This document shows, in pieces, positions 47,069 to 58,032 of a DNA stretch of 64,000 bases. Source of the DNA: Larix kaempferi (lineage: Eukaryota > Streptophyta > Pinopsida > Pinales > Pinaceae). The stretch spans positions 8,476,501-8,540,500 of the forward strand of contig BSBM01000068.1 in assembly GCA_027924585.1 (NCBI GenBank), given 5' to 3'. Within the stretch, counting starts at the first letter, position 1. Each line of letters opens with the position of its first letter. A program made the position numbers and the translations under genes. The notes below the pieces were generated by a model that ran no database searches, had not been told where the DNA came from, and saw only the letters and a program-made list of their open reading frames with translations.

Positions 47069-47442
47069 TGTTAGGAACCTATGTCAACCCTTCTCTTTAC
47101 TATGTTAGTATATTGTTGTTGGATGCATATGCTTTGTAAGTCGTCCCATAGTATTTGTTGATCCGTAGTTTATATTAGCCCATAGTATTGGACGCATATG
47201 CTTTGTAAGTCGTCCCGTAGTATTATATGTCCCATGGTTTTGACTCATAGTATTGGGCATAGACTTAGTATATAAGTGTGTGTTGAGGTCATTGAAGGCA
47301 CCATGAAGTTAATTGTATTGAGATTTCTCAAAGGAGGTTGCCCCCTCGAAGTGGCCCGTGATCAATATAAAAGTGATTCTGAGTTCTGTTATTTCTGATA
47401 TCTTGTGTATTTGCATTAATTAATTATTGCAGGTTCATCACA
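47069..47442 (+). repeat. Gypsy-B 3' LTR
   Basis: 374 bp, the same length and termini as the 5' LTR, with about 17 substitutions (about 4.5%) counted by eye. Confidence 0.95.
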
Positions 47443-48918
47443 TTTGTAAGCAAATAAATCGTCAACTATGATCTCAGTAGCAGCAAGGACTATGTGAGAA
47501 CATATTTCTCTTGAATATGGATTGAGAATAGGTGTTGGTTCTGAATCTTCTTGAACCATGATCTCAACATCAAAATCTTGATCTTCTTCTTCACTAGAAT
47601 AGGAGTCATTGGAAGAGAAGTCACTGTGATCTTCATCAGAATCTGAAGGAATAGTTGGAGAGAAGGGCATGAAGTGTGAGAACTCATATGCCTTTGAGGC
47701 ATGATTTGCAATCCCATTCGCTATAACCTTTCCAATGGATATTTCTGTAATATCTACTGTGTCTGGACCAAAAATTACTTGTTTTGGAGATCCTGTATGA
47801 GTCATTTGATATACTGACAACAAATTAGCTGTAAGAGAAGGAACAAATAATAAATTTTTGAACTTACCATGCTCCATATAAACTGTACCCAAAGCTTTGG
47901 CAGAAATTTGAGAGTTGTCTCCCATGTGAATGGTAGGCCCATCTTGGAGATCCAAAGAGGAGAAGGATTCTTCTTGTGCCATCATGTGGTTGGAAGCTCC
48001 AGAATTTATGAGGAAAGCTTTTGTCTTTGAAAAAACAGCCATCAATGCATGACAATCATCAGATCCACTTCTAGAATCAGACATCTTTGCTTCTTTTGGA
48101 ACAACAATTTGGTTTTGTTCAAGAAGCTTGGTTAGAAGATCAATCTTCTTATGCATGCAGGAATGCTCAGGATGGTTTCCTCTCTTACAGTAGGTACAAT
48201 TTGGTCTCTTTTGTTTGTCATTCTTGGATCTTGAAGGTTTCTTGCCTTTGCCTTTTTGTCCCCCTTTTGCATTCGCTCCACTTGATTCACCAGCTAAAAG
48301 AGCTAGATCTCTGGAGGTTTTGATGGCACCCATTTGAAACGGTTTGTTCTCTTCTTGAGTGAGAGCTTCAATGAAGTCACTTAAGGGGGGAAACTTCCAT
48401 CCAGGGATGGACATTCAAACAGAATGAAAGGTAGATACAAAGACAGAAAATTGAGATCCAAGTTTGCTCAATATAGAGAGTATCAATTGCTCATCACTTT
48501 TATTGATGCCACATTGCTTGCAATGCAAAACCAAATTCTTAAATTTGGAGAAGAAATCTTGGATGTTCTCGAAATTGCTAGGTTGAAGGGAAACCAATTC
48601 ATTCTCAAGAATGTAGCCTCTCAGTTCGTCTTGTTTGCCAAAAAGACTCCTCAATTTTATCCATAAATCATATGGAGACTTCAATCCATCAGTATGAAAC
48701 AATAGATCATCAGATATATGAAGGCATATGAATCCAAAGGCTTCATCCATTTTGTTTAGGTGCTTGATTCTCTTTTCAGCTTGATGTGGTATGGCATCTT
48801 TTTCCTCAACTATTTTAGTAAACCCTCTTGATTGCAAGAGTATTATCATCTTCCTCTTCCATTCGAAATAATTAAAAGGATTGAGAAGTATAGAAGAAGG
48901 AGCATTCGAATTGCTCAT
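47443..48918 (-). pseudogene. TRG gag-protease, first part
   Basis: One minus-strand reading phase from Met at 48918, broken by a single TGA (48415-48417) after about 167 codons. The N-terminal gag has FNYFEWKRKM and YDLWIKLRSLF, as in copia gag. The C-terminal part has a zinc knuckle (CTYCKRGNHPEHSC, C-x2-C-x4-H-x4-C) and a protease-like region. There the catalytic Asp of D-S-G is replaced by Asn (LINSGASNHM, near 48000). A Ser/Asp/Glu-rich stretch follows (about 47640-47560). The frame is interrupted by the Gypsy-B LTR, so the last residues before its stop at 47416 come from Gypsy-B. Confidence 0.85.
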
Positions 48919-49046
48919 CTTGACTGCTTGAACAAGTGCAAATATAAGGCTGCTGAATCTGCTGCTGCAACTACTGGAACTTCAAAAATACCTTCAAAAA
49001 ACTCTCAAGAATGGAGGTAGAATATACTCTCAAGGATCTAATACCA

Positions 49047-49821
49047 TGTGGAATTGCCCACATAAGATCCAAAGAGATGATGTAAACCTCACAATGAAAG
49101 AATTTAGGAATAATAGAAGAAGAGACAAGCAATAGAACTTAGATCCAAAGAAACTCTGATTGAGGCAGAATAATTACACATGTTACTATTAACAGAATAA
49201 TGAACTGGTAAATGTACAATGTTGAGTACGAGCGAATTCACTAGGGGGAATTCGAATTGGCCTTCATGCACAGATCCATAATCAGTGGAGAGTCATCAAT
49301 GCCTAACTAGGAGTCCACCTTCTCATCAGTGAAGTCATCAATGCACAAGTAATGATCAACCGGGAGTCAAACTGAGTCTAACTGAATGCGGTTGGTGTAA
49401 CTAGTACATGGAAGCACTAATATAGTGAAGGATGCTTAGTGGAGGGCGCCATAGGTTCTAACTGGAGTCAGAATGGTCAATCTAGTCTCACTGGAGGTCC
49501 AACAAAGTGATAAACTCAGTAAAGAGTCAATTAATCCTTAAATCAAGGAAATAACTAAAGATAACTCAATATAACCGAATATAACTGGACTGGTAGGTGA
49601 AGAAGGTGCCCTTGTCATGTAGTGGAGCAAAGGAGGGCACATTAGTCACTGGGAGGCCTGGAAATGATCTGAAAGAAGCTCTAGGGGCTAGTTTGCTGAG
49701 GACTAGGTGCTGGGACTGATGACCTAGAATGCATGCAAACCCTAATTTTGCATGCATGACTGAAAATGAAAATGACTGGAAAGCTAGTAGGACTAGGATG
49801 GAGTATAGGAATATCCTAACA
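49047..49821 (-). repeat. TRG 5' LTR
   Basis: 775 bp, TGTGGAATTGCCC to CCTAACA, with the PBS-like site directly adjacent at 49034-49046. Confidence 0.9.
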
Positions 49822-49826
49822 AAGCT

Positions 49827-50157
49827 AACTAGAGAGACATTAGTTGCCAACTTGCTTTTCTGATTAGGTTCGCAAAGTAACAGATAACTGATAATACAAA
49901 TTTAAAAAATCTTGCGAAAACACAAAAACCCCAATTTGAGGCACTATACGAAGGAATTATGCCCCAGAAAAGTGGCAAAAATGGTCCGATCAAAAGTATC
50001 TTATTGGTCACTACAATGAACTCTTCTAAAAAAAACTTCCTGTTAAGTTTGAGCCCAAACAAATAAACTAGTTAAAAGTTATGACCCTCGAAAATCCTTG
50101 CATTATTTCTTCATCTTTTTCTTTTTCAAATTTTAGCCCACATAAATCCCTGCATCA
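49827..50157 (-). repeat. Gypsy-O 3' LTR, part 1
   Basis: Begins on the minus strand at 50157 with TGATGCAGGGATTTATGTG, matching the surviving 5' LTR tip at 53693. It is interrupted at 49826 by the TRG insertion and continues at 34094-33886. The joined length is about 540 bp. Confidence 0.8.
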
Positions 50158-50300
50158 TTCTCCTCTAGTTGAAAAGAACGTAGTTCCTACAAGTTATTGT
50201 CTTCAAATTGCTTCCACTTAGCGGAATGTAGATTCAGCAAGTATCCCTCTGTAATCCATGTACTCTCTACTGGTGATAAGCCTTCCCACTAGACCAGATA

Positions 50301-53300
50301 TCAATTGTGTTGGCCTTGTCGAGTATGAAGGGTCTTCTTATCTAAAATATGTGTAAGATTTTCCTTTTTCTTGCTCGGAATGGCTTGTTTCCAATCCAAC
50401 TCCACTTCACTTTCATGCCCCAAGTCGTCCCCATCGAATATATATAAATCAGAAACATTAAACATGGGGAAAATATCAAGATTAGCTGGTAAATTGACCT
50501 TATAAGCATTGTGGTTAATTTTCTTGACAATCTTGAAAGGACCAATTTTCTTATACTTCAATTTGTGGTAGGTTCCTCTAGGAAACAATTATTTCCGTAA
50601 ATAAACCATCACGAAATCACCTTCATTGAATACTTGATGTCATTGGTGAGCATCTTTTATAATTTTGTTATGCTCGTTACGGGCCTGCAACTTTTGTCTC
50701 ACTTGTTTCTATAACTATTGAATGTGTCATGGAAATGCTTTCCCATCATCACTGATTCTATCTCCAAGAGGTAGCTGCACCAAATCTAGGACACCTGTAG
50801 GATTTCTACCGTAAACAATCTGAAATAGAGATTTACCTGTAGATATGTTCACTAAAATATTGTAGGAAAATTCTACTTGAGGTAAATCCAAATCCCACTG
50901 CTTGGGATTTTCTCCAACAATGCTCCGTAACAGGTTTCCCAAACTCCGATTTACTACCTCTGTTTTCCCATCTGTTTGGGGGTGATAGGCACTACTGAAC
51001 TGTAATTTAGCCCCATTTTATTCCATAAAGTCCTCCAAAAATGACCCAAGAACCGAGTATCTCTATCATAGGTAATAGTCTTTGGAACACCATGCAATCT
51101 AACAATTTCTGAAAAAAACAATTTTTCTACCCTTAATGCATAACTAGTTTTCTTGCAAGCAATGAAATGAGACATTTTAGAGAACCTATCAACAACCACA
51201 AAAATAAAAGCATTACCTCGCTACGTGTTTGGGATCCATAACACAAAGTCCATGCTCAAATATTTCCATGGGTTTGTGGGAATTAATAATGGCATGTAAA
51301 ACCTTGTATTTTGTGAGTGTCCATTAGCCATTTGACAAATCAAACACCGTGCCACATATCTGGTTATATCCTTTTTCATCTTCGGCTAGTAATATTTATC
51401 TTTGATTAAGGCTAGTGTCTTATCCTTCCCAAAATGTCTTTCCAAGCCACTACTGTGAGGTTCTCTGATAATATTTTCTCTCATAGAACCAATTGGAATG
51501 CAGAGTTGTTTTCCCTTGAAGAGGTAGCCATATTGCATAAAATATTCACCCTCAATAATATCCATGTTCCCAGCGATTGGATTCTTCAACTGCTCCACAA
51601 TATCCCCAAAATCATTATCAAACGCATAGAGATCCTTCAATGCAACAAACCCAATTACTTGATTTTCCATGGTTTTCAAAAGGACAGTGTGCCAACTCAA
51701 AGCATCTGCAACCTGATTTTTGCTTCCTAATTTGTGCTTCAGAACAAAGGTGTAGCCTTGTAAGAAAGAGACCCATTTTGCATGTCTATTTTTCAATTTC
51801 TTTTGGGTGTTTATATACTTTAATTCAATGCGATTGGTAAATAACACAAACTCTTTTAGCACTAAATAATGCTTCCAATGTTGCAATGCTTGCACAATTG
51901 CATAAAATTCTACCTCATATGTGGAGTAGTTATTTCTTACGTCATTCAAATTTTAGCTAAAAAATGCAATTGGTATACCTGCTCGGCTAAGTATAGCTCC
52001 AATGCCTACATGTGAGGCATCACAGTCTACCTCAAACACTTTATCAAAATATGGTAAGGCTAATATGGGTGCCTCAGTTACTTTCTTCTTTAGAAACTTT
52101 AAAATTTCCTTAGCTTCATTGGTCCACTTGAATGTCGTGCCTTTGGTGCAATATGTTATGGGTGCAACAATGCTGCTAAAATTTTGAATAAACCTTTGGT
52201 AAAAGGTGGCCAGCCCATGAAAAATTCTTACCTATGTTATGCTCCTAGGACTAGGCCACTCCAAAATTGCTCCGACTTTCTCTTAATCCATCTTGGCTCC
52301 TTCTGCTAAGATGAAAAAACCCAGAAATACCAAACATTCTTGCAGGAACTTACATTTCTTCAGGTTTGGATAAAGCTGATGTTTTCTCAACACATTCAAT
52401 ATAATCTTTAAATGTTGCAAGTGATCTTCTTTGTTGTTACTGAAAACTAGAATGTCATCAAAATAAACAACAACAAACTTACCAATATAAGGTTGAAGCA
52501 CAGTATTCATAACCACATGAAGGTACTAGGTGCATTGGATATGCCAAATGGCATCACCATCCATTCATATAGTCCATCCTTGGTCTTGAAAGCATTTTTC
52601 CATTCATCCCCTTCGCAAATCCAGATTTGGTGGTACCCATTACGCAAATCAATTTATTAAAATACTTAGATTAGGAAAGCACATCCATCATGCCATCCAA
52701 GTGTTGTATAGGAAACAGTGATATTTGATGGTAATTTTATTGATTTCTCTGCTATCTCTGCACATCCTCCATGTATTATATTGTTTTTGGAGTCAACAAT
52801 GCTGGTACGACACAGGGACTCATGCTTTCTCTTACTAGCCCTTTCTTTATAAGCTTTGTTACTTACCACTTGAGCTATGCATGTTGTGTAGGACTCATCC
52901 TATAGGATTCCTGATTAGGTAATGGTGACCCTGGGATTATATCTATGTGATGTTGAATATCCCTCTTCGATGGAAGGCCATCAAGTGGTTCATCAAGGAT
53001 AACATCAACATATTCTTCTAGTACCTTGGCCACTTCAATAGGTATTGGTATGTCTTCCTCGGCTCCTTTTTGCACTATTAATGCATAGTAAAATCTAGTT
53101 TCCTTCATTTCCTTAACAAGCTCTCTTTCTGACAACATATTCTCATCTTTCCCTTCATCCTTAAGGGGAAATAAGACAACTTTTGATCCATCATTCCAAA
53201 AGGTGTAGGTATTCTTTTCTCCATCAAGCATGACTTTTCTGTCTTATTGCCAAGTCCTCCCCAAGAATAGATGACATGCATCCATTGAAAGGAAATCAAA

Positions 53301-53680
53301 CCATACTTCATATTTATAAGTCTTACTAATGGAAAACTTGATCAAACATCTTTTATTAATGGTGACTTCATTCCCTTTTTTGAACCATGCAATTTGGTAA
53401 GGATGGGGATGTGTTTCACAATGTAATTTCGACTTCCATCTCTTTGGAAACCATATTTTACAACTGCCACTATCAACAATAACTTGGTATACCTTTCCCC
53501 CAAAAGTGCACTTGGTTCAAAAAATATTTTTCCATAGCCATGAATCTTCATTGCTGCTATGTTGTCTTTGCTCCTTTTCGGGAATCACCATTGACCTCTG
53601 TATCATGAGATTCTCCCTCATATTGGGTGGGACTTTAGATTCAACCCCTTCTTCTTCTTTCTCATCTATAGTGACACGTA
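50301..53680 (-). pseudogene. Gypsy-O pol remnant (PR-RT-RH-IN)
   Basis: Fragments in order on the minus strand are: protease (VDSGS near 53480); the segment before RT (LDEPLDGLPSKRDIQHHID, 52980-52920); RT with VVVYFDDILVFSNN (about 52470); RNase H (YSTYEVEFYAIVQAL, NQVADALSW, 51930-51690); integrase HHCC-type region (about 51450-51390); integrase core ([16 protein letters not shown], 51199; [12 protein letters not shown]); and a GPY/F-like module (KKIGPFKIVKKINHNAYKV, 50560-50500). Many frameshifts and stops. Inactive and the oldest element of the nest. Confidence 0.85.
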
Positions 53681-53693
53681 AATCCCTACATCA

Positions 53694-54690
53694 CATGGTC
53701 TCCTAAGGGTATCAATGGCGTATGGTTAAGGATGTTCGCTTCATTAGGTGGTTTTGAGTAGTATGCATGTGTCTCAAGGCCTTTGAAATGACATTAGAAG
53801 GAAGGTCACCTTTCCTTTAGACCTAAATAAACCATTGAGGCATCTATAACCATGAACAATGCCTTGAATAATGATGCATGACTTCACAAGGGTATCCCCA
53901 ACACTATGTATCCAAGTTGGGGACTTGGGGACTTAGACATGGTTAGTAGAGGAGGCTTGAACCTCGAGCCCTAAAGGAATCTTCTAGCCATCAAGGGCTA
54001 AGAATTTTTCCTACACTAACCACACATGGCCTCCTGAGGGTATCATTAGCATATTAATTATGATGTGCGTGCCATTAGGTGGTTTCGAGCAACATTTACA
54101 TGTCCTAGGGAATTGGAAATGACTTTCTAGGGAAGAAGAATATCCCTTTGGCTCTAAAAAACCATTGAGGCATTCAAATCCATGAATAATGCCTTGAAGC
54201 ACTGGGCATAAATTCGAAGGGGTGTCCATACCACCATGTATCCAATTCTTGGGGATTAGGGGCCTTGGACATAGTTAGTAGAGGAGACCTAATCCCTAGC
54301 CCCTAAAGAGATATTCTATCCATATATGGCTAAGTAGGTTACTTCCACCAACTACACATGACCTCCTAAGGTTATCATTGGCCTATGAAAAAGGATGTCA
54401 GTAACATTAGGTGGTTTTTAGTAGGATGTACATGTCTTGGGGACATGGAGATGACAGTGTAGGGAAGGAGACCATGCCTTTGGCTCTATATAAATAATTT
54501 AGGCATCCAAATCCATGAAAAATTCCTTGAATCATCATGCATGACTTTGCAAGGGTATCCATGGCACTATCTAGGTAGGTCTTGTGCCTTGGGGTGTTGG
54601 ACATGCTCAATGGAGGAGACCTTAACATTCAGCCCTAAATGAATCTTCTAGCCATCTAGGTATAAGAAGGTTTCCTGCATGAACCACACA
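53694..54690. repeat. 331-bp dimeric satellite array, right part
   Basis: Resumes in phase with the left part (CATGGTCTCCTAAGGGTATC). GGTGGTTT blocks at 53748, 54078 and 54410 give a period of 330-332 bp. The array decays near 54690, where a 16-bp GCAATTTCAAGGATAT motif is repeated. Confidence 0.9.
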
Positions 54691-55447
54691 TGGCATTGCA
54701 ATTTCAAGGATATAATGACTTTGCACTAACATAAGGTGTTGCAATTTCAAGGATATGACTTTCATAATTTAAAAAACATATAAAATTAAGATTATAAATT
54801 TAAAAAAAATAGTTGTCCACAAGAACAATGTGTTCTCTACTACATATTTTTGTAGTCAAATTCCATTGTTTAGGTACTCAAAGGTAGCATTAACGGAAAC
54901 ATATGCAATATATTTTGCATGAAAAAAATATACCAATGATAGGAAAAATCAAATTTCACCTAGTTATACACAATTTATATAAATAAAAATTATATATTCT
55001 AAAAGCTAATTCATTTTCCTACATTTCATCTTCTTATACCCATATTCAAATTCATTGTGGAAGTACCTTGAACTATCCCTCCAAGTTAATAGATTGTTGT
55101 TTTTCCAAGTTTGCATTTCCACTAATGTGTCATGAAATACCATCACACACACACACATATAAAAATTTTAATAAAAAAAGCTATATTTTTTTTCAAAAAT
55201 ATTTGAGAGGAGTTGGTGCATTTCATGCCATAATTTCTATGTATGTTATGTCAATGTAAGTGCATTTAAAATTTTAGGTAGGTTAAAAATAGAAATATTT
55301 TTTAATTCAACAATGAAATATTTCAACACTTGTGTATGTAATATTGTTATGCATCAGTGCTTCCTATATAGTAACACATCAATGCATGTTTTCCATTTAA
55401 GAGTACTCATAATAAAATATCCACTAAATCCTTAACCAACCAACCTT
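54691..55447. other. AT-rich intergenic
   Basis: No supported gene. A short (CA)n tract lies at about 55143-55157. Confidence 0.6.
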
Positions 55448-56104
55448 TGTTAGTGTTAGATTTTCAGAAATTTCAATATGATCTAGGATCTTAACTGAGA
55501 GAATAACATGTACATCATATCTACAACATATCTACAGCATATCAATCATGTACACAATAATTCAAGCACACAAGAGACACAGAGTTTCATCGGGGAAAAC
55601 CAAGAAGGTGAAAAACCCCGCAACTTCCTCAGAGATAGATAGAGCAATGATACAACCCAAGCATAAGAGATAGTCCTCCTAGCAGTAGCTTCTCCTCCTC
55701 CACAAGTGCGCCACTCTCCAATGAGTGTGTGAGAGAGAAGTGAATGATCAAATAGAGTGCCTCCACACTCTATTTATACATGACTTGACTTGCCTAATAA
55801 CCTTTACTAGGTCGGCCTTAACTTAACCACATAACATAATGCTGACAGGGCCTACCCTCACTAGGGTGGTCTAATAACCCTTTTACCCACATGACTTATA
55901 CAAGGCCGACCCCATCAAGGTGGTCTAATAACCCATCAAGTATAAGTTACGACACTTACAATATAAATGACGACACTTTTGTATAGAGGAATAATAACAT
56001 CTCTATAGGAATACAAACACTTCCATATAGAGGAATAATAACATCTCTATAGGAATCCAATATACATATCTGAAATACATTCTGAAGTTACAAATACATC
56101 AACA
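55448..56104 (-). repeat. Copia-B 3' LTR, 657 bp
   Basis: On the minus strand it runs TGTTGATG...CACTAACA. A TATA box (TATAAATA, minus 55778-55771) is followed by a short AATAGAGTG/CACTCTATT hairpin. The first 250 bp match the Copia-A LTR fragment. Confidence 0.9.
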
Positions 56105-56335
56105 CTCCCTCTTAACTAGGAAGGTATTTCTTGACACAGATTTGCTAGCACAAGTCTTCTTCTCTGGATCATCGTCACTGAATCATCGTCATCGTCACTG
56201 CTACTGCTATCTCAATCAATCTCTGAACTACTCGTCATAGGAAGTTCTACAGAGCCAGTCCTTTTTCATATTGGATGTAGGCCCACCACCTGTAGGTCTT
56301 CATCATTACTGGCCATACTGTGGAATCCTCTGGAC

Positions 56336-56640
56336 TTATTACGTGTGTCACAAAACCTCGAAAGAGCATCCCAGGACTGATTACGAGCACACAGCTCAAC
56401 CTATCGGATCTCCCAGGACCTTCTACATGCCACTGCACAACCTGTCCATGGCCACGAAGTATTATCCTGATACTCATGATCATGTTAATCATGTCATATC
56501 AACGAGCAAGCCATCAAGTAGGTACACCACAGGACTGATTACACTACCTCTTCAAAACCTACAAGATCTCTCAGGACTGATTACACTGCCTCTGCAAAAC
56601 CTACAAGAGCATCTCAGGACTGATCATATGCCTCTGCAAA
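56336..56640 (-). repeat. Copia-B copies of the Copia-A A3 unit and short repeats
   Basis: Minus strand GATCCGATAGGTTGAGC and CTCGTAATCAGTCCTGGG occur once here but are amplified in Copia-A (9570-9935). Three short CAGGACTGATTACACT-type repeats follow (about 56530-56630). Confidence 0.75.
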
Positions 56641-56779
56641 ACCTGTGTACCATACTATCACATCATCGTATTTATATCATCGTCATTGTCCATGGAGCAC
56701 AACCCAGATGCACATCACACAACACTTACACTCACCGGCATGGGAAGACAAATCAACCATCCGTGAAAGGCTCAGCCCT

Positions 56780-57150
56780 TATATGTACGCCATGGGAAGA
56801 CACACCTCAACCATGCGAGAATGGCACCGTACTTATATCCATAGCCATGGGAAGACACACCTTAACCATGCTAGGAATGGCACAACACTTATATCGCAGC
56901 CATGGGGAGACACACCTCAACCATGCTCAAATGGCACAACACTTATATCGAAGCCATGGGAAGACACACCTCAACCATGCTCGAATGGTCCAGTACTTAT
57001 ATCCCAGCCATGGGAATACATACCTCAACCATTCTCGAATGGCCCCAACACTTATATCGCAACCATGGGAAGACACACCTCAACCATGCTTGAATGGCCC
57101 TAGCACTTATATCGCAGCCATGGGATGACACACCTCAACCATGTCGGAAT
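56780..57150 (-). repeat. Copia-B tandem array, 54-55 bp unit
   Basis: CATGGGAAGACACACCTCA-type blocks recur at 56791, 56846, 56901, 56955, 57009, 57064 and 57119. Each is followed by ACCATGCT and a CACTTATATC block. Confidence 0.95.
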
Positions 57151-57180
57151 GGCTCATATGCATCTGTGTCTCTGAACTCA

Positions 57181-58032
57181 TCACTTCCCATTGGAAGGCA
57201 TCTCGATCTGAAGTACACCAAGTCTCCCTTTGAAGTATTCAAACTTCACTCTGGCAAGCAGCTTCGTCAACACATTGGCTATCTGCTCGTCCGTCGCAAC
57301 ATACAGGAGCTTCACTGCTCCTCTCTGTACCATATCCCTAATATAGTGATACTTGATCTCAATGTGCTTCGACTTGTCATGGAACACTGGGTTCTCCGAC
57401 AACTTCACACAACTATCGTTGTTGCAATATATACAAGTAGCACTTAGCTAGAGATCAAAGAAATCAAACAGTACCTTCCTAAGACATACTGCCTCACAAC
57501 TGGCCGAACAAGCTGCGACATACTCTGCTTCGGCTATACTCAGTGTCACACATGACTGCTTCCTGCTAAACCAAGAGATCATACTAGATCCCGTACTGAA
57601 GAAGCACCCCGAAGTGCTCTTCCGATCAATGGCACTGCCTGCCCAATCCGAATCAACATAACCCTCCAGGTTAAATTTTTGATTCACCTCATACTTGAGC
57701 CCATAGTCAACTATACCCTTCAGGTAGCTCAGAATATGCTTTGCAGCTATCAAGTCAACATCCACAGCCATGGGAAGGATCCTCCTCTCACCATTCTTGG
57801 AATGGCTCCAGCAAATGTGTCCATCACTTCTTCCTCGATGTTTCATCAATCTGAAGAATGCCAAGCAAGAAAGCTGTCTTGACATCCATCTGGTGTATTC
57901 TTCCATTTCATCGCTTGCTTTGTATTTCTCTATGTTGCTTTCTGTAGCATGCTTGATCTTATAGATCCACTTGGAAGTCACAATATACTTCCCTCCAGGT
58001 CTTGGGACCACATCCCAAACATCATTCTTCAT
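57181..58032 (-). pseudogene. Copia-B RT entry fragment joined to RNase H
   Basis: The minus strand begins MKNDVWDVVPRPGGKYIVT (RT entry) and breaks after about 55 codons. Between about 57860 and 57765 it contains sequence that belongs after the end of pol. It then resumes as RNase H (DLIAAKHILSYLKG, DSDWAGSA, AEAEYVAACSASCE). A TAG at 57445-57447 interrupts it. The third acidic block reads CNND where Copia-C has CDNQ, so a catalytic Asp is lost. It ends near 57181. Confidence 0.85.

Larger units (their letters stand above)
35301..47442 (+). mobile_element. Gypsy-B: internally deleted gypsy LTR retrotransposon in TRG
   Basis: Two 374-bp LTRs (35301-35674 and 47069-47442), TGTTAGGAACC to TTCATCACA, differ at about 17 positions. 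Flanks TCTGT (35296-35300) and TTTGT (47443-47447) are a TSD with one change. The PBS TGGTATCAGAGC is at 35677-35688 and the PPT AAGGGAGAGGGGA at 47056-47068. Coding order is gag, protease, RNase H, integrase pieces. The RT core and the integrase catalytic core are deleted. Copia-C sits inside the gag zinc knuckle. Confidence 0.95.
34095..49821 (-). mobile_element. TRG: gag-protease-only copia-like LTR element, TSD AAGCT
   Basis: LTRs at 34095-34873 (779 bp) and 49047-49821 (775 bp) start TGTG(A/G)AATT and end CCTAACA. They are flanked by identical AAGCT at 34090-34094 and 49822-49826. The PBS is TGGTATTAGATCC on the minus strand (49034-49046), two changes from the usual Met-tRNA site. The PPT is TTAAGGGGGGG (34874-34884, minus). 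Without the Gypsy-B insertion the internal region is only about 2.0 kb. It encodes gag, a protease with a mutated active site and a short C-terminal extension, but no integrase, RT or RNase H. It would have depended on proteins from another element. Confidence 0.85.
33886..53693 (-). mobile_element. Gypsy-O: outermost decayed gypsy element of the nested cluster
   Basis: Outer termini TGATGTAG (33886) and CTACATCA (ends 53693) are perfect inverted repeats and interrupt the satellite in phase. Flanks CATAA and CATGG could be a decayed TSD. The minus-strand order is protease-spacer, RT, RNase H, integrase, GPY/F-like C-terminus, PPT (50158-50168, CTAGAGGAGAA on minus) and 3' LTR from 50157. TRG splits that 3' LTR. 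The 5' LTR and gag are almost entirely deleted. Only about the first 20 bp of the LTR (TGATGTAGGGATTTACGTG) remain before coding-like sequence. Confidence 0.85.

Noticed and set aside
56271-57128. A 285-codon plus-strand frame
   Set aside because: Covers the Copia-B 3' region and its 54-55-bp array, antisense to the element.
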